Shown here one piece after another: positions 35,761 through 49,200 of a DNA stretch of 64,000 bases (position 1 is its first letter; each line of letters starts with the position of its first letter). Position numbers and translations under genes: made by a program. Where the stretch lies: assembly GCA_013397695.1 (NCBI GenBank), contig VYZI01000113.1:2402313-2466312 (forward strand). The letters run 5' to 3'. The DNA is from Centropus unirufus. Lineage: Eukaryota > Chordata > Aves > Cuculiformes > Centropidae. Under the pieces are notes generated by a model, which searched no databases, had not been told where the DNA came from, and saw only the letters and a program-made list of their open reading frames with translations.

Positions 35761-38261
35761 GTTTTGATCACGTTTTTCCCTCTACTCTCTTGCCCTGGTG
35801 AAGTCTCTGGTGGGGTGGGAAATAATGGGGTTCAGCACCCAGCATCATTTCTCTCCACATTCAGTCCCATTCCCATACTTATTCTTTATTCCTGCTTTCA
35901 GCCTCATTTCCCACATTTGTAAAGATACAAAGTATTTTCTAAGTATTTCACCTTGGAAGGAGGGGTCTAAATTCAAAGAGATATTAAAATTGCACCATGT
36001 GACTTCCATGTCCCACTTCCCTGGGAACAGACTTGCATAAGGTAGCCACCTCCCTGCATGAAGTTGAAGGAGATTAAAGCTCCCAAGAGTTGGAGTTATG
36101 AAATCCATGAAAGTTCAGGTGGGCCTCAGGAGTGAGCAAGTATGGGAATGTTAGGAGGAAGAAGCATCGGGTGAGGATTCTTGACCGTAAGTTGTGGCGT
36201 GAGAGGACATGTCAAGTGATTCATTAAGTAAATTAAAGACACTAATTAAACACTCTTTTGGGAGATGGAAGACTTCCTTTCAGCCCTCACTTAGCTTAAG
36301 TTGGCTTGAAAACTGAGGCCTTCCATGTGCCAGAAGAACATCTTCACACTTACACTTTTGGGGCAGTGAGAGTAAATGCTCTCAGTTGTTTTTGTTGGAA
36401 TTTTTTATTTTGTGCAGATAACTGAGATTCATTTAGTATGTATTCAACATGATTCTGTGGTCTACAGACTCAATCTCTTCCTTGCAGGCTCTTTCTTTTT
36501 AAATCCAACTCAATGCATATTCAATCACATTGAACGTTAACCAGCTCCAGCAGAAATGAATGTAATTGTCTCCTCTTAGCCCAATAGTCCCTGGTGATTG
36601 CAGAATTTTGTTCATTTCTAAGAAACCTGCATCCCACTCCTTATTTTGTATCAGACAAAATAGAAATCTAAACCCATGATTTTTCACCTCCCGAACCCTC
36701 TAGCCAGTGAGTGTCAGCAAAAACACAGTACCTACCTGAAGAAGACCTTGCCCCTGATGTCTTCGGTATGAATTACAGCCTAGAAGTGAGGTGGTTCAAA
36801 GCTGCTTGGCCACCCAAATATATACTTCTGTTCTCTATGGTTTTCCAAATGGAAACCCAACGACTTCTACTAAAGAGAAACTATCAGTTCTTGAAGACAG
36901 TCAGTATGGAATTCTGTGCCCAACCTTTGTCAGCCAAGAAATGTCCCAGTCAAGAGACAGGCTGGAATAAAGAATAACAATGAAAATGTTGGTTCAAAAT
37001 CTACAGGAAAATATTTTGGTACTTGTGCATAGTACGGTAGAAGTAGATGTAAGACATAAAATTTTTTACATCCCATTTGTTACTAAATGCTAACTAATCT
37101 TTTAGGACAATGAAAGGAAAAAAAGTCTTAGCCTAAGTGATTTTTACCATTCAGCACTGGGTTAGCATTTTTCAGCATTCTCAAAGGTTTTCAATATTTA
37201 CAAAAGAAATTTACAGCTTTCTCCTGCCCTTATTTTTCCTTGTAGCAGTCACTCTTGGGTATCTTTGCAGCTGAAAGGTCAGTACAATTTATTATTACAG
37301 TTATTTGTACTTCCAACTAAAATTGTGCCATATGTAAAATCTGCTCACCTGGGCTTATAAACTAGGTGACTTAGTATACAAAAATCATTCATTTTGAAGT
37401 ACTAGCAAGTGACAAAGTCATCATATAAGGGAATATTTATTCATGTTTAGCAACAGGAAAGACAGGAGGACTGTGCAGCATCACATGAATTTATTTAGAT
37501 TGAGGGAACTCTTCATCTTTGCCTTTGTGAAAGTTAATTTCCGCCGTCAACATGGGAACTGCTTTATAGTTACGGATCAACCCAAGATAAGTTTTACCTT
37601 CCATGAAAGCCTCTAACAGTAGCAACTCAGCAGAATGAATCAAGTTTTGTTGCCAGAAAACTTAGCACAGTTGCTTGTTCCAGTTCATCAGCTGATTTTC
37701 TGCTCAAATCCAGATGCATCTTTTAACAGAAGTTTAACTAAGACAATGTGACAGGAGCAAAGGACAAATGGTCGTTTTTTGGCGAATAAATCAACACGAG
37801 AAAATATTCAGAATATAAATATTCAGAACATGGGTAGTATGAATGGCATTTCAAAATAACAGGCAACGAATGCTGATAGCGACACTGGGCTATCTTTAGA
37901 AAAAGAGAGTAGGTCAGAGCTGCACAGAGCTGCCCTAGCAACACAAAGCATTGCCAATTTCAGTCAGCTGCTGAACACCTTTTCATGCACAGAGTGGGCT
38001 GGCTAGTCAGGGAAATGAGGAATAAACAGGAATGTGATTGAAAGAAATACAAAATGCAATACTTTTCTCTGATCCTACTGTTATTAAATTAATAATAAGT
38101 GTACATAGCAAAAATTAGTAGCCTATGGCTGAAAAATTATCTGAGCAAGTACATAGTTTTTTCCTATACTTTTTCTTCTTGGTAAATCATTGCAACCACA
38201 ATCCCTGCAGCACTATCTTCCAGGATATTAATTGAAAATACTTAAGGAAACAATATATCAC
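35761..38261. other. Non-coding stretch
   Basis: Unique sequence of mixed composition. The frames at 35798-36108 on both strands and 36711-36977 (+) lack splice context and known motifs. No repeat is recognised. Confidence 0.45.
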
Positions 38262-38735
38262 ATACCACAGCTGGAATACTGCATCCTGCCCTGGAGCTCT
38301 GTGCAGAGGGAAGACTTGGACCTGTTGGAGTGGGTCCAGAGGAGGGCCACAAAAGTGATCAGAGGGATGGACACCTCTCCTGTATAAAGGCGGTGAGAGT
38401 TGGGGTTGTTCAGCCTAGAAAAGAAAAGAGTCTGGAGAAGGCTTTATTGTATCCATTTGATATTTAAAGAGGGCTTATAAGAGAGTTTGAGCCAAAAAGG
38501 GGGCAGATTCAGACTAGACAGAAGGAAGAAATTTAGTATGATGGAAGTAGTGAAACACTGGGACAGGTTGTCAAGAGAGGTGGTAGATGCCCTATCCCTA
38601 GAAACATTCAAGGTCAGGTTTGACAGGGCTCTGAGCAACCTGATCTAGCTGAAGATGTCCCTGCTCACTGCAGGAGGGTTGGACAAGATGACCTTTAAAG
38701 GTCCTTTCCAATCCAAACTATTCTACTATTCTGTG
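38262..38735 (+). mobile_element. CR1 LINE fragment, 3' end
   Basis: Sense CR1 blocks in order: 'GGAATACTGCATCCTGCCC', 'GGTCCAGAGGAGGGCCAC', 'GTTGTTCAGCCTAGAAAAG', 'GGGACAGGTTGTCAAGAGAG', 'GACAAGATGACCTTTAAAGG' and a degenerate terminal 'TTCTACTATTCTGTG'. It covers the last codons of the ORF2 region through the 3' UTR, about 475 bp, and is moderately diverged. Confidence 0.93.
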
Positions 38736-41700
38736 CTCTCTGATGTTATAGAGCACTTCTGCAAGAAAATGCTATGAGGATCGTCTGTACTGGAGAGGCT
38801 AATGTTTTCATTGTTTTACATAAAATCTGCTCTTCTCTTTAAAATTGTTCAAATGTCGATGATTTTTGTCGATCTATAACTGCTTCAAATATTAAATAGG
38901 AACTACAATTAATCTTAAGGGCTTGTCTTTCACATCCAAGGTACAGAGGTGGAACTATAATCTTTGTTATGTTTTTCTATCAATCAGATGTATCTCTTAG
39001 GTTCTTTGGAATACATCAATTGTTGGATATAGAAAAAAAAACAATTAAAATAGGTCAGTGGAATTAAGACATTTTAAAAACAATTTACAAGCATGGGTGA
39101 AAACAATGAAAATCTAAAAAGAATCTAAAAAAATGAGAGAAGTTGTCCATTAAAGAATACACAGGAAAATTTAAACAAATTGACAAGAAACAGCACATTC
39201 TCCCTCATACCCCTTCAACTGGAGTACATTTTCTTTACATTTTTCTTTCTGCTATGATGTAAGAAATAAGATCAGGTAAAGGTCAATATCCTGAGAGTCT
39301 CAATGGAGGAAAAATGCTTTTGCAACTCTGGGATCTACATTTCACAAGGCGTCGCCAAAAGGTTTTTATTATTCACTGGGAGTAGACTATGCCTTTAAGA
39401 GTACCCCTCTATTGCACTCAAGAGATGAAATTCCACTGGATGTAGACAAGTAGGCAAGTTTTATTCAATATGCAGCCAGAGAATCATGGATTTCAGGATG
39501 TTTTGCACAAGGTCCCTTGGAACTGCAGATATTTGAGTATAATGGCATTACACTTCATTTCATAAGCCAGGTTTAGCCTTCCTCATTCAGTATATATTGA
39601 CAGTGGCAAAATTTCCACTTGGAGCCCGCTGCAAATCCACTTGCTAAGACAAAATAATATAATTTTTGCAGCAAGCTCCAGATACCCAAGTTGAACTCTA
39701 ATTCTTGCTGTTGTTTCTACAAGATGTCGCAAGTATTTACTTAACAGGTTTTTTGGGTCCTGCTTGTCTAGACAGCTGTCTTACACTCATGATGCTGGGA
39801 AGCAGAAGGGGGACTACAGATGTGTATGCTAACATTGTATGAATTTAACCATGAAAATGGATTCCAGTAAATCACTGGGCAACCACAGCAAATTCTAGCC
39901 CTAACCCCAGTGAAAAGACAGAGTAGATTTTGGCTGGACTAGTTACAAGAGTCCTGCTCATATAATTGTAAGTCACTGGTGGAGAGGGGTAGGACCTGGC
40001 TCAATACTGGAGCTACCTGTAAAACATCTTGATTTAGCTCAGAATTCAGCCTGTGTTAGCTTTAAATGGCAAATGTAATTTTGAAGATGCCTCTTGTAAA
40101 TTATAACATGGCTCTTTCCTGTATACTAAGTCAAAGAAGTTCTTTTTTAAAAACAAGAAATATATAATAGATTGTGGCTCCATGAGCAATTACGTTATTG
40201 AATAATTCTGTTAAGGGCCAAACCCAGGAACATTAGACCCACAACAAGTAATGATTGGTCACCTCTAATTCATCATCTTAAAAACAATCAAGGAAATTAC
40301 ATTAGCAATTAAATATTAATGTAGTCTACAGATAAAATTAAAAGGGAAAAATAATGAGTAGGGTCTGGATCCTTGGGTGTTTTTTTTCAATACACTTTCC
40401 CCGTGGTAAGTAGGACTTCACTAATAGTGTTCACCTGAGAATAAAGGCTTCCAAAGACTGGTTTCAAGCCATGTTATGTAGATAAATTATCATTTCCTCC
40501 TGTTACACACTTCTAATTTTAATATCCTCAGCTGTCTTGGAAAGCATATCGATTGCTGATGGAGCATAATGCTTGTGAATCAACAGACACAGTTACTATC
40601 TCTGCTGTAGTCTTTAATTTGCTATCTGGCCATGGGCAGAGTAACCTTACCCTCCCCTGTCTGGATTTTATCAGCTGCCTTGTGAGGATAATAAAACACT
40701 TGGAAAATGCAAATAAAGTGTTTCTTGTATGCATTATGTCACTTATAATGAGCAGCAGGTCTGTCAAAAATTACGGAGCATTTAAATGTAAGAGAAATTC
40801 TGTTGTTTTGCTTGTTCTCACGCAGGAAAAAGGAATCTCAGCAGTAGTTCTCTGAATTTTGAATGTTTTCCAAAGCCTCCTCTAGCAGACCTCCAGAAAC
40901 CCTACTTCAGATACCTTACCTAGCCCTAGGTTATGGAAGCAGGCACAGAAGTGCTCACGTTCCTCAGGTGTCTGCTGCATGCATGGAGTGGTTCCTCTCA
41001 TAGCTGATGTTACAATGTGTTCCAGACTACAAGGCACGAACTTCTATCTCTCTTAGCTTTCACAAGGTGCAGGTATATTCCCAAGGTACAAGTTTTCCTA
41101 CCACCCTCAACTCAGGATAAAGGAGCGTAATTATCTTTGCAGCGAAATTTTGTGTGGACATACCTGAGTCAGAGTCATCTCAGCCCTCCGGACAGCATGG
41201 TTCAGTGAAATGCTACATGTATTTATCTGCTGAAATCCAGGAGCAATTTAATGTTTGGTCCAAATTGCTGCAGCGGCAACCCCACTGTCTCTGACCTCTG
41301 TCCCAAGTTTCAAGTTTGGCTTGCAGATAGCCAGCTTTAGGGACACATGGGTCAAGCATGCTCATAGCTTGAGACCTCCAGGAATTTGGTTCCAGAAACA
41401 TTCTTCTATGCAACTATCACCAAGCAGCTACTGAATTAAGGGTATCACTATCTGGAGGCTTAGGGAACATTGCCAACTTCTGTGAAATTGTCCAGAGAGA
41501 AAGCATATCAGCTGGAGCCGCTCATATGATGAGAGGAGATATGCAAATGTACGTAGAGATTTTCGGCCCAAATGGCTTTCATGGCTCTCATGACTCTCAT
41601 GGCTGCCTGGCTGACCGTATCTCCAGGGTTGCAGGCTTCCAGCCGCAGCTGCTCTGGAAAGCATCTCTCCAGCAACCTAATTAACCTTACCCTGATGGAT

Positions 41701-43057
41701 GACAAGGGAAAAAGCAGACAACTTTTGCTTTGCTCTTTTCCAGGGCAGAAAGCTGTGTTATTCTTGTGTTTTCTTCTCCCCCTTATCTGTGGAAAGGAAA
41801 AGAAAAATTTGAGAGTTGAGGCTGATTTAATGCAGTGACCTGACTAAGACAGCTGTTTGAAAGTAGTAGGCATGGACAGGACCTGTGTCAGATTGATGCA
41901 TGGGCAAAGAGCCACAATTATATTGACTACTGCTTGTGGACATGTGAGTAGGAAGGAGGGGCTCCTTCTTTGAGATAGATCAAAAAATCCTTTCCTCAAT
42001 GAATTTAGGATCATCTGTGACACTGGACACCTTTCTTTATGGTGTGTTTGGACAAAACTTGCCCTCAAAAACTGTAAGACAGTCTGAAGAACGCTCTTGG
42101 TCTTAAAGGATGGCTTCACAGTGGTGGGGGGGGAGCATCTGAGTGCTACCTCTTCTCATTCTTGAAGTTCATGACTCTGCTGGAGAAGTGCCGCCTTGGT
42201 GCAGGGTGTCAAGCCCAAGTATCTGGCTGCTGTAACAAGCCCTCTTTTGTCACACTGCGTTTCACCCACAGCAGGCAGTCCCCAGAAGGCTGGGCTACTA
42301 GGGTGCTGTGGGAGGGGCTTCCAGGAGACCCTTCTGGGATGCAGATGGAAAAGAAGGCAGTCACTTGCAGTATGACAGTGTATGGTTCCAGACACAGGAG
42401 GTATATTCCTGAAATTGCTGTAAGTTTACAGCATGAAATGCTTTTTCCTGTGTTTTATCCAAAGCCTTTAAAGAACTCAAAGCCTAATCAGAATTAAATA
42501 GTACCCTTTCTCTATTGACTTATACTAAAGTCAAAGGAAGGACTCCTCTGTCTCCAGCAAAAATGAACTATCAGCTCATGTCCCCCTCTCTGAAGTCCAT
42601 TCCAGGAGTGGAGAGGGAGCAACCTCTTCCCTGTTAATAAATTTATTATTTTTCGTTTGGGGCAGACTGAAATATCATCTCACAGGTGAACCAGGGGCAG
42701 TCAGTAGCACCCAGAACATACAAGGTACAGAGCCTTTCTACTTAGGGCACAAAACAGATTTTCTTATAATTGCTTCATAAATAGTGTTGATGTTCTAATA
42801 GATAATATTAAAGCAGAATGAGCTGTTTGTATATATGGTGACTAAATAGTTTTAGGACGAAATAATCACAGGGAACGCAAGGAAGGAAGGTGTGTGACTT
42901 CAAAGACTTACTGCATGCTACTAAATTAACCAACAAAGCCCCACTTACATATGTTACTGACAACTACCTATAGCAGACATTAAAAAAAGAGGATGTCCCC
43001 GCTATTTCATTAAATACAAATTTCATTTGCAAAAACTGATTCATATTTTAGATGACT
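38736..43057. other. Non-coding stretch
   Basis: AT-rich up to about 40.9 kb, then richer in GC at 40.9-42.5 kb, where several 80-111 codon frames occur on both strands (for example 42162-42497 +). None shows a family motif or a consistent splice pattern. The GC rise explains the longer frames. A 9-bp repeat and a G8 run near 42125 are the only structures seen. Confidence 0.45.
41572..41607 (+). repeat. Four tandem 9-bp units (ATGGCTCTC type)
   Basis: ATGGCTTTC, ATGGCTCTC, ATGACTCTC and ATGGCTGCC follow each other exactly in register. The period of nine keeps frames open on both strands (Met-Ala-Phe type on +, Ser-His-Glu type on -), which explains the ORFs overlapping this site. Confidence 0.85.
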
Positions 43058-43231
43058 AAATGTGGAGGTGTTTGAGGATAGGTTGGATGAGGCTTTAAGT
43101 AACCTGATCTAGTGGAAGATGTCGCTGACCATGAGAGGGTGGTTGGAAGTAGATGATGTTTAAGGTCCCTTCCAACTCAACGCGTTCTATGATTCTATCA
43201 TTCTATCATTCCATCATTTTATCATTCTGTC
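43058..43231 (+). mobile_element. Short CR1 3' end with an expanded octamer tail
   Basis: Sense CR1 3' UTR from 'GGAGGTGTTTGAGGATAGG' through 'TTTAAGGTCCCTTCCAACTC', ending in six 8-bp units from 43184 to 43231 (TTCTATG then ATTCTATC, ATTCTATC, ATTCCATC, ATTTTATC, ATTCTGTC). The usual CR1 tail has two or three units, so this copy has an enlarged tail. The body is about 125 bp, a very strong 5' truncation. Confidence 0.92.
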
Positions 43232-46200
43232 AACTTGGTTCATCTAAGTACATGAATTTTTATGAGAAATCTAGGACATAATGTAGACTTACAGAAATAT
43301 AAGCAATTTTGGATTGATGTAGAAACTTCTGTGCTTTAAAGTAATAAAATGATGAGGTAGCTTCTACGAAGGGAAACAAACAACGGTGTGCTTTGATGTC
43401 ATTACCTTTCCAACCATTTTCACTGGAACCTAGGCCCTTCTGCTTTGTTAGGTTCAAGGCGTGAGCCAAACGCACCGTATTCTTAGCTTTCTGAAAAGAA
43501 TGTTAACCCTGATAGCATGGCTTTTTGGTGAGAAAACTCAGATTATTTCTGTTCAGGGCTTGTTTGGTGAAGTGGAAATAAGCTGTGCATGCGAGCTAAA
43601 GTATATTCTTTCTCGTATTGACAACAGAAGAAAATTAAAGAAAATTAAGAAAAGACAACCAAATGTAATGTGAGAAAGGAAAAGTAAAAGTTTGTTTTGG
43701 AAAACTTACTGAGTGATAAGAGTAAGGAACAAGAGAATGTCCTTTCTGGACAGGAATGCATGCAATCATAAGAAAGCATCTTCAAACCTATTGTTTTTAT
43801 CCACATTGTCTCATCCAACTGAATAAGAATTTGATTTCTCTGATCAAAAGTACACAGTCCACACTGCAACCCATGCTTGCTTGCAGAAAAGCAATGGTGC
43901 AAAAGTAATTTTGATATCACTGTACTTGTGACTGGGGCCTTTGTGCTGCAGTACAATTCTGTGTAAACTTTCAGGGGCATCAGCAGCAACAAAGAGGGTT
44001 ACCCAAGCAGTCTCTATGACTCTTGTATGCATGGTGTCCCAGTCACACAGCCCTGGTAACAAATGGTGTTGTGACTCCATAACGACTATTGCTGCTATCT
44101 CAAGTTTCTGGCTAGTTCCATTGGATTTCCCTCAGTTTTGGAGTGGCCTTTTATCTCATGCACCATGTTCACCTTTCTCTCTCTTCACCGACAAATCCTA
44201 GCCTGTTTAGTCATGCTTCAAATGAAGCCACTGGCTGATGTGCCAGTTTTCTTGTGCTGTGGATTTGTTTGCATATAGGAAGATTGATTTCAGTGGGATG
44301 AATATTGTCTGTATGTGATTTCTCTACTCTTTATCCAAGAATTATTCCCATTGAAGGTAATAAGAAATGAAGAAATTAATCCTATAGGTCTATATATTTA
44401 TATAGAGTTGGCAGATACGATGTACAACATATGGGAGACCTGTCCCTTTTTGTCATGGCAGCTGAATGCCAATACCCTAAGTATATGAAGTGGCATTGGA
44501 TGCCTACTTGGGAGTCTACACCCTGTCCCTTAAATCCTGTAATTTTCCATGAATCCTTTCTCCATTATCTGTGAATCAGAGGTGTTAAAACAGAGAGTAA
44601 TTAGCTGAGAATTTTTGGTTGTCCTTCAAAGGTAGGAGACAGCTCAGATACATTGTCTGTGGAAGCCTGACAGACATCTGACTTAATTCAGCTTTGAAAA
44701 ATTACTCCAAATATTATCAACAAAGCCGAAAGGCTGGCTATAATTAGGGTGTGACGTGTAGCTACTTGAGTCTACTGGGTATGCATGTTACAGATAGGAT
44801 AACCAAGGCAGACTAATAGAGCTTTCTGAGGAGGGAGGTCAATAGATGTGTTTGCTTGCTTCAGTGGACTCTTATGTGGGTTAGATATCAGGGCTGATTT
44901 GCCACAGGGGTATTTTCATAAGAAAACTGCCAGGTCAGGCTGTACCAACAGAACTGCTTTGATGATCTTCATGTAGAAGTTATATAAATGGTTATTTAGC
45001 CAGCTAAGATGTAGTTGGGGAACACATAGATAGCAAAATGCTTGCAAAGAAAATGAAGTAAGTGTAGAACATGACTGGTAATTCTTTGGGCTGATTTTCC
45101 CTGGATAGCTTTAGTAGCTGTTCATCAAATATGAATAACCTTCTGGTTAACATTCTTGCTTGTTAGTGTTCCTTTGACTGTATTGATCAATAAATTTATG
45201 CTTTATTTATTTGAGTTTCTTTCTGCCCCAGTTAAACAAACCTACAGTTATAGTTTTCAGGTAGATGTCCAGTTACAAAGAAGGAATTTCCCCTGTCTCT
45301 ATACCAAAACATTTCCCATTCAAAAGGAGCTTCAATTTGGTAAAATAGGGCACAAATTTTAAATTGGTCAGTTTTCAAATATGAGAGGGGGCTTGGTATC
45401 TAATTTAAGGTTGTGACCTCTTTCTTTTGGCAATATTTTTCAGTTGTGATTCAAGTGTATTTATCATTATAATATTTAGGTAATTATTAGATCATTAAAT
45501 AAGATTCTGACCCAGAGGCTGTGCAGTCAGCAAAGTCTCTCACATTTCCCCAGCAAGCAGTATATAACACTACAATTTACTTAGCACCAAGAAGGGATAT
45601 TGTCTGTTATCTGATGAATAGGATATGGCAGTTTTGAAGGCAGTGATGGGTAGTAATACATGTTTTCTATGAGCTGTCTCCCATCAGGTACCACAGCTTA
45701 AACTTGCCCATGTAAGATGATCTTCAGTTACTATTTTTCAAGGCTATATAGACATAGAATTATATAGAATTATATATAATTCTTAATTCATATAGAATTA
45801 AGAGGTCCTTTAAAGATAAATTGCTAGGTAGCATCTGTTTTGTCATGATAAACCTATTCAGCCGCCACAGTTGAGCATAATGACTCTAACTAAGAAAAAC
45901 TTCTCTGATATTCTTAACTTCTTCCAGGATTCTCCGTCCTTTTTAAACAGTGGTACAAAGTTCTCCCAAATTCTGAATCTGTGAAATCCTCTGTGCTTCA
46001 GCTTGAAAGAGAATAAGCTTTTCTGTATTACTTTTCTGAACTGTTTGTCACAATTCAAGCCAGAGCAAACATTCCTCTATAGCAATTTTATTTATTCTTG
46101 AAGCTCACACTCTCCTGCTGCAATTTGAAAGGAAGCATTGCTGGAGTTATCATGTCCCTTTCACTGAAATAGCTGCTACCAGAACAAGTTGTATCTCTTT

Positions 46201-49200
46201 GAATCATTTTATCTGTAGCAGTAATGGTATTAGCTGCAGCCATACAGGTCACAAGTCAGTATCTTCTGTGATTTCTCTAGAGCCACTAGGAGGTAATGAT
46301 ACTGAGAATAAGGCATTTACCAAAGTCAGTAAGTACCTCAGAAATTATCATAACTCTATCAGGGATAGGGGCAATTTTGTAAGCTCTATAGGGCACAACT
46401 TGATTTTCCAAGTACCTGACTGAGTCTGCCATTACTGGGAACAGAACCCGATAATGTGCTTTATTTTTCAATTGTCGACTTACAACTTGAAAAATAGAAG
46501 AATTAAGTTTCAGGGATGTTCAGATCTTATATAAAAAGATCAGAAGTCTCCTGTAACTAGTCATATTAAAATTGTTACTGTTGAAAGCTTCAAAAAAAGC
46601 CCTAACTTAATTTTCCATGACAGAATCACCTATAGTAAATGAAACAGATTAGGCACAATAGTAAAACTTAATGGTTGAGGTCATGGGCAATATTTCTCAC
46701 CACATATATACCTAGTATTTTCAGAATAGTTCATTTTTTCACATTATTACTTTTGGATACACGTTTAAAAGTGATCAGTTTTCAGTTTGGGCCATTATTT
46801 AATATTTCCCAAGGGTTGTTAGATATCTAGTTAGTATGGCTCCTCAGAGGGCATTTTATCAACAAGTAGAGTAGTTATGGTGCTCAAGACTGCTAACAAG
46901 TTGTCTTCTGTCACCAAGGGTTAATTCCTCAAATTTTGTTATGCATGTTTTGTACAGAGCTCATCTAGACCCTGACTGTTCCTAGAATTTTAAGTGTGTT
47001 TTCACCTATTTCATGAGCAAAAATTCAGGTGTGTGTGCTAGAGAGAGCCAAATGCTTTTTTGCGTGTTTAAACAGTTATCAGATATACAGTAATTGGCTT
47101 TCATATCTTTCTTCAGCCTTATTTAAAGGGATCGTTAATGATACCGTGAGAAGGCTCAGGTCTCTTTCCATTAAAACATTTGTCTTTAACACAGATCATG
47201 TTCAGGTTGCCTTTGTTTAATGCCAAAAACAAGTAGGCAAAGACACGCTTTTCAGCTTTTCTAAAACCCTGTTAGAACCTGAACTTTAAAACTTTAAGCT
47301 TTTCTAATTCTGTTTAACAGTTATTTTTTCTCATTCCTCTTTGAAGAGGAGGAAATTAGTCATATCTGTTAAATAATGGATGTGCAATAATGGAACATAT
47401 TCCAAAAGTTTGAACAGTTCATTCACATTTAATAGCAGAGAAAGCAAAAGGAGAAAGAAATCCATCTGTCAAGAAGTTATACTGAATTAATACATTATTG
47501 CTATAATATTAAAATAATAGATTATTATCCAACATAATGTCGGCGTTAAGCATCTCATAACTTTACTGCAGCAGAGACCATAACCATTCTACTCACAGCA
47601 AGAGTTTCACCAGCAAGCATTTATGGAGTTATTTCAGGGTGGAAGTACTGATGATACATGATACTGCTATGCTTTGCCATAGGCAATGTCTCACTGGAAG
47701 GACTGGGAATACCATTTCCATGTTCAAGTGCTTATTTTGGCTGCATAATGACTGCTCCATAGGCTGAGTAGGACAGCCAAGGTCTGGCTTTGGAGACCTG
47801 CAAGAGGAGGTGCTGATACTTGTCATGTCCTCATAATTTATCTTCCTTGGGCCACTTTATTCAAACACATTTAGCTCATGCAAAGAAATCCTACAGGTAG
47901 GACATATACAGCTTAAATGCATACAGCAATTATTTATTGCCAAATGTGGACAAACAACAGCTGAGATTTAATGAGCTACAAGCCTAAGCATTAGCATGCT
48001 CAGCCCCTCCAAGAGGACTCCAAGGGGCTTTCTGCTAATCAGGCTCCACTTCACCCTGAAACAAATCCTTGATGTTGTTGAGTCTCATCTTCCATCAGTT
48101 CTGTTTATCTCCCTTAGCATTTCTATTTTAGTATTTTTTCTCTTGAATTCTTGAGTTACTTATGATCTTGTTCCTCTTGCCAATGCTACTTGTTTGAAAT
48201 TTTACCTTTTTTATGTATTTGCAAAGAGTCACACATCTCCCTCACATGTTAACAATATCCTTAGAAGTCGGAGTCGAGGTTATGCAGATGAGTTCCATTG
48301 GAGAAAGAGTGGTGGGTCACTACAGCATAGCTGAACCCATATGGAGGGAGTTGCACAGAGAGGTTAAATCCTATAGCAGAGATGCAATCTCTGAAACCTG
48401 TCAGATCTTTAGCTAAATTTTATAGAAAAGTCAGAAATTTGCTTGTGGAACAGAGAAATGCATCACCAGGTCTTTGTTGTCTCTCTTGATCAAAGGAGAA
48501 TAAGAATGGGAAATGAAAGGCAAAGCACTTAAAGATCTCTGCCTCTCTAAGCATGCAGTGTATATTTCTAATTTTGAATAGCGATGCATTCAGAAAAATT
48601 TTACTTAATTTTTAAATATCAAAAATACTTCTTTCCTTCAGAATACTTTCTTTTCAGCTGCACATTTAAATAACCTCAGTTTCTTTCATATATTTTGCTG
48701 TAGCTAGTAAAGATTGTTTTCTGGAATGATTAGCAAACAGTTATTGTAATCTCTATGCCTCAGTGCACAGAACAAAAGAAAGAACATGCAAATTTAGGGG
48801 TGGGGGAAGACTTAAAAGAAATTTTAACATTATTCTCTTCTGTGTTACTCAGCAGTAATGCACTATTCATCAGTTCTCAGGCTAGATCAGTTCCTGCATT
48901 TTTAAAGCATCCACTAGTTTACCAAATAGATTATGTATGAAGACATCTGGGATGCTGAGATCTTTCTGACAGTTTGTGAAAAGTGCAGTTTTGATTCACA
49001 TAGGTGCTTCTACAGAAAATGGAATAAGAAATGCAAGTCACTGTGTTTCTTGGCAAAATGTGTGCCATCTTTTCACACTTCCAGATGCACAGTGGAAACA
49101 ATAGGATGGTGATTTAGCAACAGTGACTGTGCAGGTAAAGCTAACACAAACAGAATTATTTAACCTGGAAGATTGTTCTCCCTCGTAGCTTGCTCCCCTG

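Noticed and set aside
42162..42497. 111-codon + strand ORF in a GC-richer stretch
   Set aside because: There is no family motif, no Kozak-like or splice context, and similarly long frames occur on the other strand. Local GC content explains it.
43645..44080. Overlapping 115- and 78-codon - strand frames
   Set aside because: Neither translation resembles a known domain, and the two conflict with each other and with a + strand frame.
46222..46328. Possible 107-bp + strand exon (acceptor TCTGTAGCAG, donor AAAGTCA/GTAAGTAC)
   Set aside because: It is open in one frame and has decent splice sites, but there is no partner exon in compatible phase nearby and no recognisable protein. Isolated cases like this are expected by chance.
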